A stretch of DNA of 64,000 bases from Niebla homalea (GCA_019925105.1 JAHGAU010000011.1:682001-746000), one strand, 5' to 3'; counted from the first letter of the stretch, positions 22,720-35,860 are shown. Notes: generated by a model from the sequence alone, not told the origin. Translations and numbers: made by a program.

Positions 22720-25700
22720 GGGCATAGATAAACTTTATCTATTTAAGTAACTTAATAAGTATATCCGCTACTTATTCCTTGGATAGAATTTACTTAAGGG
22801 TAAACTTTTTAATCTTAATTACTATTTTACGAATTATATAATAATAGTTCCGGATATATTTAATACGATCGTAATTAAAGAACTTATTAATAATCTATAT
22901 AACCGCTTAATTATTAATTCGTAAGGTAACGGGGTAAATATCGTTATTAAAATAGCCTATCTTATAAAGAAATAAATTAAAGAAAAAAGTTTCTTATATA
23001 TCTTTATAAGTTATATTATTATACTCGAACTCGGTTAATCAAATAACTACTATTTTATTAATAAAAACGAGTTAAAATAAATCCATTCTAATATTAAAAA
23101 ATATAGCTTAATATAGATTAAGACGTCTCTTTAACGTTAATATAAAATGCATTTATATAACCGATAAGCTCCTTACTTTTTCCTTTAACGGAATTATAAC
23201 GTATACCGATATTATAACTTAAATTAAGGTATTTTATTATATGCTTAATTACGTTAATATAAGTAGTTATTAAGTTTACGGTAAAGCTTTTTAACTTATT
23301 AATAAAGAAAAAAACGTTGAATTATATTATTTAAGTTATTTATTATAAAGTACCTATAAAAAATATATATAGCTCTTGCTTTACTTCTATTATTTTATAT
23401 TCTTTAAATATTTACTTTAAAACTATATCCTTTATTATTAATATATATAATCCCTTATTAAAATAGAATTTTATATTTATTTATTTTAATAATCGCTTAA
23501 TATAAATCGATTAAATAACATAAACAGAACGATTAAATTAATTACGTATAATATTTATATTTAATTAATATATAATATCCTTTAGTTCTTTTAAACGGAA
23601 ATACTTTTTAAGAGCGTTCTTAAGTTACCGGATAGCTTATTTATCCTTAATAATAATAAGTATATCGTTTATATAGATAATAAAGGTAATATTCTTTTTA
23701 AAATAATAAAATATAAAGTAATCTTTAATTATACGGTTAAATTTTAAAGATTTAAGTATTTTTTATAATATAAAGTATTATTTAAATAAAGTTTATTTAA
23801 GGCTATATAATGTTTTTTAAAGATAATATATTAATTATTTATTATTTAATTTAATTTTTATAAAATTATAAAATTATTTTACTTAAATCCGGTTTTTAAA
23901 AATAACCTTAAGAAAGGTTAATATGATATTAGTTACTTCGGTTTTAAGATCGTTTTAAGCTATAATTATAAGTAATAAATATTAACTTATAAACTTTATT
24001 ACGGCTAAAAACATTAATAAATAATCTTTACCTTATTATTAATGAAATCCTTTTATTACTTAACGGGCTTTATATAGAAGAATCTTCTTTATAAATCTGT
24101 ATTTATATAATAATACCTATCGTTTTAATATAAACTTTACGTTTAATAAAATCAGTAAGAATTCCTAAACTTTTTATATATTTATATAATTAAGCTTAAT
24201 CTTAAAGGCTTTAAGCTACTTCTTATCGTCCGGGCCTTTTAAGGTATTATAAACGTTAAATAAGATTAATATTTTAACTAAAATAATACCTTAAGTTTTA
24301 CGAATAAAAATATAAATTCTTAAATATATAAAAGTTATTTTTTTATTATTAATCCTTATTTTTAAAAGGGCTTTATAGTCCTTACGTATTCCTCCTTTTA
24401 ATTAACGCTTTTAAGGTTTATCCTTATTATCCTTACTTAAGCCGGTAGCGTCGTTACCCTGGTTTTTACCCCCGTATACGGAGTAGAATTCAGTTTTATT
24501 ATTATTGGATTTATATTAAAATAATAGATTTCCAGTATTTAAAGAATATATAGGACTTAGGGAATTTAAAGAATTTAATAAATTTAAGGTATTTAATTAA
24601 GCCTCCCTTAAAAACTTTAAGTTTAAATTATTACCTTTCTTATTATCCGCGTTAATAACGTTATTATTGTTATTATTAATAATAACGTTATAAATACTTA
24701 ATCGGTATTATTATATTCCTCTTCGTTATTAACTATAATTATTTATTTATTAAAAATAAATATAAATTAAAATAATAATTTTCTTTAACTTAAGATTTTA
24801 AAGTCGGTATTAATTTAAAGCTTTATAGCCTATAAGTTAATATTTTTTACTTTTATATTTAAGCTTTTTTACTTTTAATTCTTTATAATAGTACGTAAAA
24901 TACCCAAATAAATATAGGTAAATAATATTAGGCTTACTTATTATTTAAGCTTTACGTAATATTACGCCCTCGATAGCCTTTATAAATAATCGGTCTTTTA
25001 TATAAATCAAATAAGCAAAAACTTTACCTTATCATTTTTAAGAAATATTAATTATATAAAGAATTAACCTTACTTTATTAAAGTAAATCCGGAAACTATA
25101 TTTAACGATACCGTTTTAATATAGATTATATAGAATTATTATTTTATGTTATAGTCTGAAAGTTTTATATAATAGAACGTATTTTTTACTTATAATAATC
25201 TTACTATTACCGTGGATATAAACTAGACTATATTTTTAAGCCTTTATATTAATAAAGTATTCCTTTAATACTTTTAATAACTTATTACGGCCCTTAATTA
25301 TATAAATAAATATTATATTTATAGTATTATCGGTTAAAGCTATATAATAACGGTAACTATTAATAATACGTATAATATTATTATTACTGGTAATATTATA
25401 ATATTAATAAGCTTTTTTAAATAAATACTTAATCCGCTCTTTATAATAATAGGAATATAATAGAGTTCTCGTTTATTTACTTATAATATACGATTTATAA
25501 AGATTATATTTAAATTTTTATATTTAAAATAAATTTACTTTCTTTATATTAATATTAATAATAATCTTTACGGTTTATTTAATAACGTCTATCCCGTAAT
25601 AAGCGAAATATTTATATAATTAATCTTACGATATTGGCCTTAAAGAGTAAGTTATTAATATCTTATTAATTACCGTAAATTAAAAGTTTATTACCAGGCT

Positions 25701-26594
25701 TCAGTCAAAATTTAATCCAATAAAAACGTTACGGTCATCTGAATTAAAGACTTATTACCGTCTTTATCCTATAATTATATTATAATCCTTTTTATTAAAA
25801 GCTTTGAAAGAAATAAGATTATTATTTATCTTAAATACGTATTATATATCGGTTAACTTAATAGGCTTTATTTTATTATTAAGGACTAATTATAAAGTAA
25901 TCGTCTTAATCCTTACTACCTTTATATCCTTATTATTAAAGATACCCTTTATTTAAAAGTTAATATTTATATTATTAACTTATCGGTAATTTATAACGAA
26001 AATATAATCCTATATAAAATAAATATTAACCGCTATATTAAAAATAAAATAAGTTTATTTTTATTAAAGTAATAATAAATTACGCTTTATTATTAATATT
26101 ATTTTATTAATTTAAATAAAAGTATTAATTTTTATAATAAAAACCCTTATAATTATAGTCTTTTTTTTATTTAATTTAACCTTTTTTATTCTTTTCTTAA
26201 TGTTAAGCTTTTTATCCTTTAATTTTTAATTATTTAAACGTTAATTAAGATATTTATACCAATAAATATCAACCTTATATAACCCTTTATAGTATATATA
26301 TTTATCCTTTTCCTTTAACTTATTATTCTTAAGTTTTTTTTATTTACCGTAATTATTGACTTAAGTTTATATTATTTCTATAGTTTCGTTTATATTGGAT
26401 TATCGGCGGTTATATTTAATAAAAGTAACGGTAAGTTAATTAATATTTATTTTAATACCTTTATTTTTTACGGTTTACTTTAATAAGAATATATATATAT
26501 TATATTTCTCTTTTAATTTTATCCGGAAAAATATAATATATTATTAATTTAACACGTTAATTTTAAGGTTAAAAAGCTTATTTTAAAGCCGTTT
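22720..26594 (-). pseudogene. Copia pol remnant (RT and RNase H)
   Basis: The minus-strand frame carries the decayed YVDDIL catalytic box at about 23690-23645 (one Asp changed to Asn) and the decayed ADILTKPL block at about 22800-22740. Upstream minus-strand sequence to 26594 is AT-rich, with small Lys/Asn/Ile-rich open pieces as expected for decayed integrase. LINE copy B interrupts it at 26595. Confidence 0.6.
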
Positions 26595-26607
26595 AAATTC
26601 TTAAGAA

Positions 26608-28122
26608 CAGGAGAGGGGCCTTACCTGCCTTACGGCGTCGACGTGGGGAGCTACCTTACAGAAGGTTAGAACCGTTTACCAGGCGGTTATAAAGCCTGCG
26701 TTAATATACGCGGCAGCCATCTAATACGTACCCAAGGGTACGCTTAGATATAGGGAAGAGCCCGTCCGGTAACTATAGAAGGTTTAAAACCGATACTTAA
26801 AAATAATAAATAAAACATATAAAGTGACTCCCGTCCCGGTATTAGAATCCGAGGTTTTTATACCATTAATAAAGCTGGCCTTAAACTAAATAATCGTTTA
26901 AACGAGGCTTAAAAGGGGTATAAACTTAATTACGTTAATAGGAAATAAACGTATTTACCAGAACTATAAAAGGCCTTAAATAAAAAAGTATAGAAAAAAG
27001 GTACTTACTTTTCCCACGGAAGTTAAACTAAAGTAAGCCAAAAAAAAGGTCGATTTAATTTACGTTTAAAAAGTTAATATAAGAGTATATAAATTCTTAT
27101 TAAAAGTAAAAGTAACGGAGGAGAAAAAGGCCGTAAGGGCGAAATTAACGGCGATTATTCTATAGATTATAAAGAGGTAAATAAAACGTTAACGTAAATA
27201 TAAAGAATTAATCCCTTAAGGGTAACGGTATTTAACGTTAAATAGTAACGAGATTATTAATAAGTATTTCCGGTATTATAAGATTATAAAAAAAAATAAT
27301 AATATATTAATAATTTAACTCTGGATAAATAAAAACGGTTTAATTTATTTCCTTTTTATTATATACGCCGGTAGCCGGACTGATATTAAGTATAAATATA
27401 GATAACGAAAGTAAGACGCTATATACGTATTAATTTCCTATTTACTATTTAAGGAATATAAACTGGGATTAATTAAAAAAGTAAGGATTAACGATTATCG
27501 CTAAATATTTATTAATAAAAAGGGTATTAAAGTGGCCGTTAAATTTATAATAACTACGGGCTTATTACTATAATTTAATTTAATTAAGGAAATAAATAAA
27601 GTGGTTAAGAACTTAATTAAGAAACCTTATTATTAATTTAAGGGTAAAAAGTAACGGCGGGAAAATTATACTTAATAAAAGGTTAAGGGGACTATAAATA
27701 CCGGAGCGGCATAAAAAGCGATATTATATCGGTTAATAAAGTTATATAAATAAAGTAATAATAATATATATATTAATAAGGATATTTAATAATATAATCG
27801 GAATTTTAAAATTTTAATATTAAATAAACCTATAAGGTAACGGAAGAACAATAAGTTTAAAGGTACTTTTTAAGTGGATTCAGTCGTAATATTATAGGTT
27901 TTCTTAAAAAAGGTATATAAATAAATTTTTACTCTTTAAACGGCCGTAAATGTTTTTAACCCTTAAGATATAAGTAAAAACTGGATAAATACCGGTTTTT
28001 ATTCTTAACGTTTTAAATATCGGGTTTTTTACGGTTATTAATAAGGCTAAATGGCCGAGTATTAAGGAACGCCGGAATTAGCTTAGCTATATCCGTAGTA
28101 TAAATCAATCAATCAATCAATC
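26608..28122 (+). mobile_element. 5'-truncated Tad1-type LINE, copy B
   Basis: Only the last ~1.5 kb of the LINE is present, beginning inside the 3' part of ORF2 and ending in the same AATC-type tail. A 13-bp target duplication AAATTCTTAAGAA (26595-26607 and 28123-28135) proves a target-primed insertion into the minus-strand copia element. The first ~170 bases (26608-26780) are noticeably richer in C than the matching parts of copies A, C and D. They keep GACGTGGGGAGCTACC where copy A has AT-only versions, so this end was mutated less. Confidence 0.88.
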
Positions 28123-28315
28123 AAATTCTTAAGAATATTCCTATAAACTTACGTACTTAATTAAGTTAAAATATAATAATTATTAAAACGCTTAATCTTT
28201 AATTATCGTATCCTTAATAATATAGAGTTACTTAAGTTTTTTTTTAAATTAAATAAGGATTTAAAATCCTTTTAATTTAATAATGGATTATATTATTAAT
28301 AATTATATTAAAGAT

Positions 28316-31300
28316 GAGGAATTTTGGATATGATGGCGATGAACAACGGGACCCCAAAGGTCAAAAACGATGTACGCGTATATAGCTTAAGTAATAATAA
28401 GGATAATACCTTAAATACGATAAACGGAGGCGGAATAATAATAAAGGTAAAAAGGGAAAAAGCGTAAGCGGCTTAAGTTAATAGGAACGGTAATAAATTA
28501 CATAAATAATACGATAAATACGAGATAAAAAGGCTTTAAATTAAATAAAAAGCTTATAGTTAATAAGATATACGTAAAGGAACGTATATAATACGTAAAA
28601 ATATTATTATAAAAAGTAATAAATAAAAAGCGGAAAGAATAAGGATAATACGCGGGGACGGATAAAGGGTAAACGGAGGCATAAAAGGCTTTATTAAGTA
28701 TATATAAATTGAAAGAAAATTAAATAAAGATAAGGAAATATTAAGTAAATAAAAATAAATTATAAAAAAAAATAATTATTAAATACATAAAAAAAAAATA
28801 AAAGGGAAAGAGGCGGTAAGGGCGTTAAAAAGCCTCTTTATAATTATATAAAAGGATATTACGTTAAAGACTTAATTAATATTATAAATCGGATTACGGG
28901 GAATAAAAGACTTTTACGTAAATACGGAGAAAAACTTAAAAGAGTTAAAAAGGTTGTATAGAGCTTAAGGGGCGGTAATAAGGGCGCCGGCGGACGGAGG
29001 TAAAAGGAAACAGAAAGGATATATATAAAGTAAAGGAGCGATAAAGGAAACTTTAAAAAAGGGAGTAGGAATAAACTAAGTAATAAAGGCCGCGAGGGTA
29101 ACGCCGGTATTAATAATAAAAGAGGTAAAAGCGGGGGAGAAAATAACGGCGTTAAGGAAGGTAAAAATAATAATTATATAATTATTAGGCGAAAAAAAAA
29201 AACATAATAATAAAAATGAACCCGTTCATTATAATATATAAATTATAAAGCGGGGATATTTTCCTTAATATAACCTTATTAAAAATAAAGGAAAGGCTAG
29301 AAAAATTAAAGGGATAAACTAATAAAAAAAAGTATAAAACGGTAAAAATATTAAGGCAATTTTTCATTATTATAATAAACGGGATATATTTAATAAAATT
29401 TATAAGGGAAAAAGGGGAAGTTATTTTAAGGCGGATAAAAAAGGAGAATACGGTCCTTTATTTTAAATTAAAAATCGTTAATTATAATCTTTTCTTTATA
29501 ATAAAAAAACTAAACGCCTTTAATTATATAAAGAAATACTTTATAGTTATCTTAAGCGTAACGTTAATAAGGATTTATAACGATATTTTTAATAAAAAGG
29601 TAATAAAAAATAAATCCTTTAAATTAACGAGACCTTAAGATTAAATAGCGGATATTTATTAATACTTTAAATATTAAGGGTATAAATATATTATTACGAG
29701 GTACTTTAATAATATAAAGTATATAATATATATTAAAAGGTATAATATATATAAATACGCTGGCTTAATAATAAAAGGCTTAATAAAGAACGCGTTAAAA
29801 TATATAACGTATAATAATAATAATTATTTAATATAAAACTTACGGTATACAATAAAAGTAAAAAAGATTTAACATAAGGAAATTAGGATAATAATTAAAA
29901 TTTAACGTTATAATTTATATAAATTTAGACCAATAAAGTAATTAAAGACGGTTTTAAAACGTAAATAGAATTTATTAAATAAAGAAGGATAAAACGTAAT
30001 AACCGATAATATAAAGAAGAAAAAGCTTATGGCGATATTAATCCTTAAAGCCAGCCGCTTAATTAAAATTATTATCGTAATAAGAAAATTAAAATAAATA
30101 ACGTTTAATTTTAAAAAAAGACTATTTATATAAATAAAAATCAATAAAGAGAATTTAATAAACGTCGATATTTAATATATTTACGCTTTTAAAAATAATA
30201 TAATATAACGTACGTAAAGAAATAATTAAAATTATAATACCGATATTCAGATTTAAAAAAATAAAAAATATCGATATTATAGCGATATAAAAACCGCTAT
30301 ATAATCCGTATACTTATTTTTTAATTAACCCGGAAGATAATTTTTATTTAATTTTTAAAGGTAACGAAATAACGTAAATATATTTCTTTATTAATAAGAA
30401 ATTAAATATAAATAATTAAAACGTTATTTACTATAAAAAGAACTTATATACGTTCCGGATTATATAAAAAAAAAATATTAAGGGTAATTTAAATATTTAT
30501 AATACGTATAATCCGCCTTTAATTAATAAGAAAAAACTTTTTATAATCCCGTTACTTAAGGATATTATAGTTATATTTAATAAATATTTTTTAATAAAAG
30601 ACTTTAATCTTTATTACGTTTAATAGAATAAAAACGGTTATATAATTAATTATATTAAATTTAAGGAGTTATTAATAATTATTATATAATTTAATTTTAC
30701 GTTATTAACGTTAAAAAGGGCTATTATATAAAAAAGCCGTAAACTTAGGATTATAATTAACTTAATATTTAACTCGGAAAATATTATTAACTTAATTATA
30801 ATATATAAACCCCGAGAAAACCTAAAATATAATTCGGATTACGTTTTAATATAAATAACTTTAAATTGATTTATCGATATAACTCCGCCTTTACCGTTTA
30901 AATAAACGTAGAAAATAATTAAAAAAGTTAAGGTATTTATAAAAATAATAAAGGTAATATTTTAATTAACGGAGTTCCCTTAACTTAATAATAAGGGATA
31001 GATTAACCGTTTTATAAAGCGGGTAATAAAGGCTTTAAATAAAATAATTAATATTATAATCTTAATAATAAAGCCGTCTTAAAAAGTTAAAACTTATTAA
31101 AATAAAAAATATATAAAAATAATTATAAAGGTAAAAGTACTTATAAAGTAAACTATTAAATATAAAAACCGGGAAACGCTTTAATAATTAAAAAAAGCAT
31201 AAAAAGAAAAAAAGAAAATTATTTAAAAGGTTAAATAAACGTACTTCCGGGCTATAATATATAATTTAACGGTTTCCTTTTATAATATTTAAAAGTTAAT

Positions 31301-34045
31301 AAAATACGGTAAAAAATAAAATAAGAAATTTAAACTTATCCTTAAGTTTTTACCTTTAAAAAGATTAAACGGTATAATAATAAATACCTTTAACGGTAAA
31401 ATTAAGGCTTTTAAAGGGGCGTTCTTTCCCCCGTTACCGGAAATTAATCTAATAGATATCGACGGTACGGTATATCCTAAATTAATAATAATAAGTAGAA
31501 TAATAACCTAAGAAATAATAATTAAAATAATTAATAAATTAAAAAAGAATAAGGTTTCCGGATTTAATAATATATTAAATAAGTTCCTATTTATAATAAC
31601 GTTATTATTTAAAAAGGTTTTTATTTATTTATTTTAAGTTTACTTTAATATAAGATATTACCCTTATAAATTTAAGGAAATTAAGATAATTATCCTTAAA
31701 AAGCCGGTTAAGTTAAATTACTTAAAAATAAAGTTATATAAACCTATAATATTCCTTTATATATTAAGGAAAACTTTAAAGATAATAATTATAAAAATCT
31801 TAAATAATTATTTAAAAGAATATAAATTACTCCTTAATTAATAAATAGAAATAAGAAAAAAACGGTTAATAAAGACGGTTCTTAAAGGCTTAATTAATAA
31901 TATATATACGGTATAAGGTTATAAAAAGAAATATATTATAAGTCTTTTTTTCTTTAAATATTATAAAGGCGTTCAATAAAATAAATTATTAAAGGTTACT
32001 ATATAATTTACGGAAAAAGGGGGTTTTACTTTTTTTTTTTATAAATTAAATAAAAAATTTCTTAAATAATTAAGTAACGTTAATTAACCTAAGATAGAAA
32101 ATAAGTACGATAAAGCCTACAATAATAAGGATTCTTTAAAAGTTATTTATTTCCTTAATCTTATTTTTATTTTTTAATAACTTATTTATTAAAAACTTAA
32201 TAAAATTAAAATAAAAGGTTTAAGTAAAAGGTTTTATTAACGATATTTATCTTTTAATTTATAATACGTTTATTTATATAAATTATTTAAAGTTAAAATA
32301 GGCTTATAAAGTCTATTTATAATAAATAAAAATATATAAGGCTTAATTCGCCCCGTATAAATATAAACTTATTTATATAATAAGGAGCTTAAAGCTATAT
32401 AATATAATAATTATAATAAATTTAAATAGTATAATAATAAAACCGGAAGTTAATATTAAAGTACTTAATTTGTAAGTTAATAAGAAACTGGATTAAAGAA
32501 ATTATATAAAAAAGGTTTAAAAGAAAATAATTTCATAAAAGAAAAACCTTATTTACCTTATAACGTTAACATAAAAAGCTACCTTATAAAAGGTTAAAAC
32601 CGTTTATTAAGCAGTTATAAAGTTTACAATAACGTATACGGCAATTATTTAATACGTACCCAAAAGTATACTTAAATATAAGAAAAAGCCCGTTTAATAA
32701 TTATAAAAGGTTTAAAACCGATACTTAAAAGTAATAAATAAAGTATATAAAGTAACTCTTATTTTAATATTAGAATTTAAGGTCTTTTATATTATTAATA
32801 AATTAACTTTAAATTAAATAATCACTTAAATGAAACTTAAAAAAAATATAAACTTAATTACGCTAATAGGAAATAAACGTATTTATTAAAACTATAAAAG
32901 GCCTTAAATAAAAAAGCGTAAAAAAAAAATTTTTATTTTTTTTACAGAAGTTAAATTAAAGTAAATTAAAAAAGAAATCGACTTAACTTACGTTTAAAAA
33001 GTTAATATAAGAATATATAAACTCTTATTTAAAATAAAAACAATAAAAAAAAAAGTTATAAAAGCGAAGTTAACGGTAATTACGCTATAAATTATAAGGA
33101 GGTAAATAAAGCGTTAACGTAAATATAAAGAATTAATCCTTTAAGGGTAATAATATTTAACGTTAAATAATAATAAGATTATTAATAAATATTTCCGGCG
33201 TTATAAAATTATACGGAAAAATAATAATATATTAATAATTTAACTCCGGATAAATAAAAACAATTTAATTTACTTTTTTTTTATTATATACGTTAATAAC
33301 CGGATTAACGTTAATTATAAATATAAATAATGAAAATAAAACGTTGTATATATATTAATTTTTTATTTATTATTTAAGGAGCTTAAACCGGGATTAATTA
33401 AAAGGATAAAGATTAATAATTATTATTAAATACTTATTAATAAAAAGGGTATTAAGGCGGTTACCAAATTTATAATAATTACGGATTTATTATTATAGTT
33501 CAGCTTAATTAAAAAAAATAAAAAAAATAATTAAAAATTTAATTAAGAAACTTTATTACTAACTTAAAAGTAAAAAGTAGTGGCGGAAAAATTATATTTA
33601 ATAAAGGGTTAAGGGGGCTATAAATACCGGGGCGGTATAAAAAGTAATATTATATTGGTCAATAGAATTATATAAATAAAATAATAATAATATACGTATT
33701 AATAAAAATATTTAATAATATAATCGGAATTTTAAAAATTTAATATTAAATAAACCCATAAAGTAATAAAAAGGCAATAAATTTAAAAGTAACTTTTAAG
33801 TAAATTCAGTCGTAATATTATAAGTTTTCTTAAAAAAAACGTATAAATAAATTTTTACTCTTTAAATAACCGTAAATATTCTTAACCTTTAAAACGTAAA
33901 TAAAAGCTAAGTAAATACCGGTTTTTATTCTTAACGTTATAGATATCGGGTTTTTTACGGTTATTAATAAGGTTAAATGGCCGAGTATTAAGGAACGCCG
34001 GAATTAGCTTAGTTAGATCCGTAGTATAAATCAATCAATCAATCA
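28316..34045 (+). mobile_element. Full-length RIP-inactivated Tad1-type LINE, copy C
   Basis: About 5.73 kb, flanked by an 11-bp target duplication ATATTAAAGAT (28305-28315 and 34046-34056), inserted in the copia element. ORF1 starts at the ATGATGGCGATGAACAACGG near 28331. The decayed zinc-knuckle region lies at 29650-29730, the endonuclease GDFN-type motif at about 30600 (KDFNLYY), the SDH region at about 30790-30860, and the RT catalytic box at about 32230 (GFINDIYLLIYNTF, first Asp changed to Asn). The 3' end reads GGAATTAGCTTAGTTAGATCC followed by the AATC tail. It is decayed to roughly the same degree as copy A. Confidence 0.88.
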
Positions 34046-34056
34046 ATATTAAAGAT

Positions 34057-34469
34057 AGTTTATACTTGATTATAAACTTTCTTTTATTCTTTTAAGATTA
34101 ATAGAATTTTAATTACTTTAATTTTTAGTTCTATTAATAAAACAGTAGAATGAATACCTTAAAGGATATTCTCCTTAATAACTTCTTATATATTCGTTAT
34201 AATAAAGGCCGATTAAGCGTTTATATATTATAATATATAATTTAACGATTGCTTTAATTTCGTTACCTTAATATAATCGGTTAATATCCTATTAAGCCTT
34301 TTCCGTTTACTTTTTATAATTAATAATATTATAGAATTTATCTTTAAGTACTATTACCGTTATAATTAATATAATATAGTAAATAATCTATATTTCGATT
34401 TAATAAAATAAATTAATTATTTAAATAAATCTTAATATATAATTATAGTTACGCCGGGCTTATAACTTT
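34057..34469 (-). pseudogene. Copia 5' internal segment (leader and gag start)
   Basis: Remaining part of copia between LINE C and the 5' LTR. Immediately inside the LTR the minus strand reads TTATAAGCCCGGCGTAAC (34470-34450), in the primer-binding-site position. No coding motif is recognisable. Confidence 0.45.
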
Positions 34470-34655
34470 ATATAATAAATATATAACGTATTTATTAATT
34501 CAGTTATTTAAATATATATAGGAAGAGTAAATTTATCTCCAAAGGATCCCGGCCATTTTAAGATATACGGCCAGGTACTTTAATATATATAATACTTCTG
34601 AGTCAATACGTGTATGCACTGGACAATACCATGAGGAGTCATCAACACTCCAATA
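34470..34655 (-). repeat. Copia 5' LTR
   Basis: On the minus strand it starts TATTGGAGTGTTGATGACTC, which looks like a typical TGTTGGAGTG copia LTR start with one G-to-A change. It retains many G and C residues in its first 60 bases. It is the partner of 22441-22629. Confidence 0.75.
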
Positions 34656-34705
34656 TAGGTATATTATATATAATAAGTAAACTGTTTACTTATATATACG
34701 CTATA

Positions 34706-34849
34706 TGTTAACGCCTATACGCACCCCGCAGGGGTGGCCCTTAGGGCCTAACACGCTTTATATGGTAATAGCGGCTTACCCCTAAGCGCTATTACCTGCC
34801 CAGGTTAGCTACTTTTACCTCCTTGGCCGAGTTGTTATCCGTCCTAACA
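34706..34849 (+). repeat. TRIM 5' LTR
   Basis: Contains GCACCCCGCAGGGGTGGCC (a short hairpin CCCCGCAGGGG), then GCGCTATTACCTGCCCAGG, then a tRNA A-box-like GGCCGAGTTGTTA, and ends CCTAACA. Confidence 0.8.
34824..34849 (+). promoter_or_regulatory. tRNA-like A box at LTR end
   Basis: CCTTGGCCGAGTTGTTATCC in the 5' LTR, and CCGTGGCCGAGTGGTTATCC in the 3' LTR, match the D-arm/A-box of serine and leucine tRNAs (TGGCCGAGTGGTTA). A possible weak B box, GGTTCAATTC, lies at about 34913-34922. No full cloverleaf folds, so this is not called as a tRNA gene. Confidence 0.4.
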
Positions 34850-35716
34850 TTGTAATAGCGCACTTCCGGGGCTATATACCCCCCGGAGTGAATATATAAG
34901 GGCAGGTGGCGGTTCAATTCGTGAGTAAAATCACCTAGCGTGGGGCCCGCAACGGCCTTAAACTAGTGGATTTAGGGGCCGGGATGCCCGAAAATTACCG
35001 ATACGGGGGCCGGAACGCCCAAAAACTACCGAAACGTGGGCCAAAAGCGAGCCAATAGGGTACGAGTAACCCTGAAACTTCAAAGTGGGCCTAAGCCAAT
35101 AAGCTCTTTACGGGTAACGAGTACCCCACAGGGGGCTTAAGTAAAACGTAATGCGCGATTTTCGAGTCCAAGGCCTTACGGGGACCGGCTTAACTACGGG
35201 TCTTTAATGGTACGGGTGCCCCTCCACTGCTAAGTATCTGTTCCTAAAGGGCCGGCTAGATTATACCCTTGCGGGGGCCTCTGAACCCGAAAAGTGGGTT
35301 ATGCCCTTACGGGGGCCTCTGAACCCGAAAAGTGGGCCATACCTTGCGGGGCCTCTGAGCCTTTCGAGTACGGTACCCTTGCGGGGGACCGGCTTAACCC
35401 CGGAACATGCCCTTGCGGGGGCCTCTGAGTCCAAAGTGGTCACCCCCTGCGGGGGCTCTCACCACTTACCGGTAGGTGATCCCCACAGGGGCTCTCACTG
35501 AAACCTGAAGTCCGGTGCCCTGCGGGGGCGGGTCGACTCACCCTGGAGTACGGTGCCCTGCGGGGACCGGCTCAACCCACCGGTAGGTGATCCTTATAGG
35601 GGCTCTCACTGGATACCGAAGTCGGGCCTTGCGGGGCCTCCAGCCTGGGGTAACCCCCCAGAGGCGTGGTTTAGTAGGCTGTACACACGGGGACGAGTAC
35701 ATAGGAGGGGAAGTAA
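34850..35716. repeat. Imperfect GC-rich tandem blocks inside TRIM
   Basis: Between about 35260 and 35630, blocks of the kind CCTTGCGGGGGCCTCTGA, CCCGAAAAGTGGG, GGGACCGGCTTAACCC and ACCGGTAGGTGATCC recur at 30-80-base spacing. Several open frames on both strands follow the repeat and are not credible genes. A polypurine tract at 35702-35715 ends the interior. Confidence 0.65.
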
Positions 35717-35860
35717 TGTTAGCGCCTATACGCACCCCGCAGGGGTGGCCTTTAAGGCCTAACACCCCTAATATGGTATTAGGGGCTTACCCCTAAGCGC
35801 TATTACCTGCCCAGGTTAGCTACTTTTGCCTCCGTGGCCGAGTGGTTATCCGTCCTAATA
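35717..35860 (+). repeat. TRIM 3' LTR
   Basis: Same length as the 5' LTR. Differences are mostly single substitutions, such as AACGCC versus AGCGCC and CTTGGCC versus CGTGGCC. Ends CCTAATA, then the CTATA target duplication. Confidence 0.8.

Larger units (their letters stand above)
22441..34655 (-). mobile_element. RIP-inactivated Ty1/copia retrotransposon, interrupted by LINE copies B and C
   Basis: Reading the minus strand, a 5' LTR (34655 to about 34470) is followed by stop-filled internal DNA and a 3' LTR (about 22629 to 22441). The flanking 5-bp target duplication is TAGGT (22436-22440 and 34656-34660). After removing LINE B and LINE C, each with its own duplication, the element measures about 4.95 kb, a normal copia size. 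Reverse transcriptase is recognised at about 23690-23645 as FIIYINDILIIIKD, a decayed YVDDILI box. The RNase H end is recognised at about 22800-22740 as VADILIKLL, a decayed ADILTKPL motif that is diagnostic for copia. A purine-rich AAAGGGAG lies just inside the 3' LTR. Integrase and gag should lie at about 24500-26594 and 28136-28304/34057-34469, but I cannot delimit them. Confidence 0.8.
34706..35860 (+). mobile_element. GC-rich TRIM (miniature LTR element) with intact ends
   Basis: Two 144-bp LTRs (34706-34849 and 35717-35860) begin TGTTA and end TAACA or TAATA. They differ at only a handful of positions. A perfect 5-bp target duplication CTATA flanks the element (34701-34705, 35861-35865). 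The 867-bp interior is GC-rich, has no retroelement protein, and carries imperfect tandem blocks of the GCGGGGGCCTCTGA type. A polypurine tract AGGAGGGGAAGTAA precedes the 3' LTR. Terminal-repeat retrotransposons in miniature are defined by this plan. Strand was chosen from the polypurine tract. It has escaped the C-to-T decay around it. Confidence 0.82.

Noticed and set aside
34824..34930. Possible serine or leucine tRNA gene
   Set aside because: The A-box matches, but the T-arm does not pair and no acceptor stem closes; kept only as an A-box-like motif.
35261..35796. Several 60-75-codon frames on both strands
   Set aside because: They follow the GC-rich tandem blocks in the TRIM interior and show no coding signature.
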